A stretch of 35,501 nucleotides of DNA from Pseudomonadota bacterium (GTDB taxonomy: Bacteria > Myxococcota_A > UBA9042 > GCA-2863065): positions 1 through 35,501 of the forward strand of contig SXOX01000113.1 in assembly GCA_005776585.1 (NCBI GenBank), read 5' to 3'. A program made the translations under genes and the position numbers. Below are positions 33,617 to 35,501 of the stretch, piece by piece. Position 1 is the first letter of the stretch. Each line of letters starts with the position of its first letter. Under the pieces are notes generated by a model. That model did not search any database. It saw only the letters and a list, made by a program, of their open reading frames with translations, and had not been told where the DNA came from.

Positions 33617-35037
33617 GTCGGGTTCCCGCGCGTGCCGGCGAGGCGCCGTTCCGTGGCCTCGACCTTGCGCTGGACGGCCCGACGCACGACCTCCCAGGCG
33701 ACGCGCTCGGGGCTCTTGTTCGCATCGACGACGCTGCCCTCGGGCAGCCGACCAATGAGCGCGCGATAGGCCGTGAGCTGGCGCGCGATCTCGGCCTCGG
33801 GGAGCTCGGCCTTGCGTGCGTGAATCACCGCGACCGGGGCGTCGAGCAGCACCACGGCGTCGGGCCGCGGGGCTCCGCGGGCGAGCGCGTCCCGGAGACC
33901 GAGCGGGAGATCGAGGCGCAGACGGCGAGGATCGACCAGGACGTCGAAGACGTAGCGCTCGAAGACAACGGCCGCGCGTTGAAAGCGTGCGCGAGGGAGC
34001 ACGGCGCTCCACCAACCCAGGAGGTAGTCGAGCCCGTAGTAGGTGACGCGGACCGCCGAGCTGAGCTGGCCCGCGGGCGGCAAGGCATGCGGCGTATCGA
34101 CTGCGACAGCGGCCTTCGAGCGCCGTCCTGCGCGAAAGAGGACCGCGAGATCGGGCAGCAGGTGGGGGCGGAGGTGCAGGTGCAGCGGCTCGGCGGTCGG
34201 AAACGCCTGGCCGAGCAGCCTGGCGACCGCCGCAGCGACGGTCGACTTGCCGCAGCCATCGGGTCCGACCAACGCGATCACGAGCCCGTGGCCATCGGGC
34301 AATGCGCGACGGCGCCACGCGAGTGCAGCGCGCACATTCGCCGTGAACCCATCGCGGGCCGAGGCCTCACGCAGGCGCCACACCAGCGCGCGGCGGAGCG
34401 CAGGGACCAGAGCATCGCAGGGGTCGCCGCGCGTCAGTCGGTCCACGAGCGTCCGAGCGAGCGCTGGGCCAAAGCCCGTCGCCAGGAGCGTCTGGACCGC
34501 CTCGGGACGTTGCCGGGCGACACGAGCGAGGGCGTCGGTACGGGCCGGCTTGGCAGCGCCGCGATGCAGGAGGGCGGGCAGCCAATCGACCACGGCGCGG
34601 TGCTCGGCCCGCGGTCGCAGAAGCTCACCGTCGCGCTCGGCCTCCGCGAGCACGGGACGGAGGTCGATGGTGGGGAGGCCACGCCACTGCTCGGCGGCGT
34701 GGAGGTCGACCTGGACGAAGACGGGCGGCTCATCGGGCGCTCCGGGCCTGACGAACCGCGCCTGGACCCAGCCGGCCCCGACGAACCACTCCAGCACCTG
34801 AAAGCCGGCAGCGCGGCTGGCCTCGACGGCGAGCTGGCCGAGGGCGCCGAGCGACTCAGGGGCCACGGCGAGGTCCACATCACCACCATTGACGCCGTCC
34901 GGCCAGGCATCGAGACCGCGGAGCGCGACCCAAGGCACGCGCGCTGCGTCCAGGCGGGCGAACAGCGCGCGGAGCAGCGGCAGCGGGCGCGCATCGACGT
35001 TCCCGGGCGGTCCGAGCGGCACGCGCGCCAACGGCAC
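33613..35037 (-). CDS. Nucleotidyltransferase-like and thymidylate-kinase-like fusion protein
   Basis: This 474-residue protein has two parts. Residues about 20-150 resemble a nucleotidyltransferase of the minimal or sugar-cluster type: VPWVALRGLDAWPDGVNGGDVDLAV, with a GGDVD metal site at 51-55. A linker of helices follows. Residues 250-474 form a P-loop kinase domain with ALVGPDGCGKST (P-loop 258-266), a FERYVFDVLVD motif like the ERY/D motif of thymidylate kinase, and DAPVAVIHARKAE as a lid-like segment. Such fusions appear in surface-polysaccharide loci, usually with no proven function. The start is GTG 35037, 2 bases after the pyrG stop, since the frame upstream is inside pyrG. It overlaps the following glycosyltransferase by 4 bases. 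The phosphoryl acceptor is unknown. Confidence 0.78.
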   Translation of the reverse strand: MPLARVPLGPPGNVDARPLPLLRALFARLDAARVPWVALRGLDAWPDGVNGGDVDLAVAPESLGALGQLAVEASRAAGFQVLEWFVGAGWVQARFVRPGAPDEPPVFVQVDLHAAEQWRGLPTIDLRPVLAEAERDGELLRPRAEHRAVVDWLPALLHRGAAKPARTDALARVARQRPEAVQTLLATGFGPALARTLVDRLTRGDPCDALVPALRRALVWRLREASARDGFTANVRAALAWRRRALPDGHGLVIALVGPDGCGKSTVAAAVARLLGQAFPTAEPLHLHLRPHLLPDLAVLFRAGRRSKAAVAVDTPHALPPAGQLSSAVRVTYYGLDYLLGWWSAVLPRARFQRAAVVFERYVFDVLVDPRRLRLDLPLGLRDALARGAPRPDAVVLLDAPVAVIHARKAELPEAEIARQLTAYRALIGRLPEGSVVDANKSPERVAWEVVRRAVQRKVEATERRLAGTRGNPT

Positions 35038-35039
35038 GG

Positions 35040-35501
35040 CTAGACGACCTGCGTGCGCTCGAACGCGGCTCGAATGAACTCGCGGAACAAGGGATGCGGC
35101 ACGAGCGGACGCGACTTGAACTCGGGGTGGAACTGACATCCCAGAAACCACGGGTGGCCGGGGAGCTCGACGATCTCGACGAGGGTCTGGTCCGGTGACA
35201 GCCCGGACAACCGCAGCCCCGCCTGCGTGAGCGCCTCGCGGTACCGGTTGTTGAACTCCCAACGGTGACGGTGCCGCTCGCTGATCTCCGTATTGGCGTA
35301 GGCCGCGTGGGCCAGCGTGCCGCGTTCCAGCACGCACGGATAGGCGCCGAGCCGCATGGTGCCGCCCTTGTCCTCGACCGCGCGCTGCGTGTGCATCAGG
35401 TCGATGACCGGGTTCTGGCACGCCGTGTCGAACTCGGTCGAGTTGGCGTCGGCCAGGCCCGCGACATGCCGTGCGAACTCCATGACCGCCACCTGCATGC
35501 C
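35040..35501 (-). CDS. pyrG: CTP synthase, C-terminal glutamine amidotransferase part (5' end outside window)
   Basis: This is the last part of CTP synthase, which amidates UTP to CTP using glutamine-derived ammonia. The window contains about 153 codons, from the residues just after the nucleophile Cys (in the usual CLGMQ motif, only GMQ is visible, so the Cys lies just outside) to the stop. Present are [42 protein letters not shown] and the His-Glu pair of the triad in [10 protein letters not shown], all typical of PyrG. The gene is read right to left, and the polysaccharide-type genes follow 2 bases after its stop. It is essential in most bacteria, so the downstream genes may be expressed constitutively with it. 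Confidence 0.97.
   Translation of the reverse strand, partial: GMQVAVMEFARHVAGLADANSTEFDTACQNPVIDLMHTQRAVEDKGGTMRLGAYPCVLERGTLAHAAYANTEISERHRHRWEFNNRYREALTQAGLRLSGLSPDQTLVEIVELPGHPWFLGCQFHPEFKSRPLVPHPLFREFIRAAFERTQVV

Noticed and set aside
33753..34318. Extension of the minus-strand glycosyltransferase frame beyond 33616
   Set aside because: The upstream part is Arg/Pro/Ala-rich shadow of the kinase-fusion gene; family homology begins at MSRRLKVLISAYA.

Overview
This GC-rich window looks like a chromosomal segment from a myxobacterium-like member of the Myxococcota (former Deltaproteobacteria). That assignment is inferred from gene content: a very long Cys-rich repeat lipoprotein with beta-sandwich domains, several lipoproteins carrying Ser/Gly/Thr linkers, a copper-monooxygenase-like lipoprotein, a PilZ protein and a FadL-type porin. 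No marker rRNA or tRNA is present. Coding density is very high. No gene-free stretch exceeds about 145 bases, and I see no tRNA, rRNA, CRISPR array, insertion sequence or phage gene.

Layout. (a) 1-2200, plus strand: the tail of an APC-type permease, then a NodU/CmcH-type carbamoyltransferase. (b) 2191-6270, minus strand: one tightly overlapping operon eutB-eutC-eutL followed by an FMO-like flavoprotein, which suggests ethanolamine breakdown to acetaldehyde and ammonia. EutC keeps an N-terminal helix resembling a microcompartment targeting signal, but EutL is the only shell protein in view. (c) 6354-9062, minus: a small secreted protein, a GH57 glucan-branching-type enzyme and a small partner protein. 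(d) 9097-11936, minus: an ABC exporter made of an ATPase plus a permease fused to a CPBP protease domain. (e) 11955-12783, plus: the iron-store pair bfd-bfr, with a well-formed sigma70-type promoter whose -10 lies inside a Fur-box-like palindrome.

(f) 12792-17446, minus: a membrane-anchored CAP-domain protein, a FadL-type outer-membrane protein and a lidless Hsp70, the last two overlapping. (g) 17575-19948, plus: three translationally coupled lipoproteins. The middle one has the full set of six copper ligands expected of a peptidylglycine-hydroxylating-monooxygenase-like (PHM-like) fold. (h) 19977-22531: a PilZ protein, divergent from a DUF255/YyaL-type protein. (i) 22538-28694, minus: a 1761-residue lipoprotein with about 30 Cys-rich repeats and four beta-sandwich domains, then purU 4 bases downstream.

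(j) 28836-35501: surface-polysaccharide genes (an O-antigen ligase/polymerase-like membrane protein, two glycosyltransferases and a nucleotidyltransferase-kinase fusion) downstream of the 3' part of pyrG (CTP synthase).

The most notable items are the copper-monooxygenase-like lipoprotein operon, the modular giant lipoprotein, the reduced eut cluster with a retained targeting peptide, and the Fur/promoter overlap upstream of bfd.
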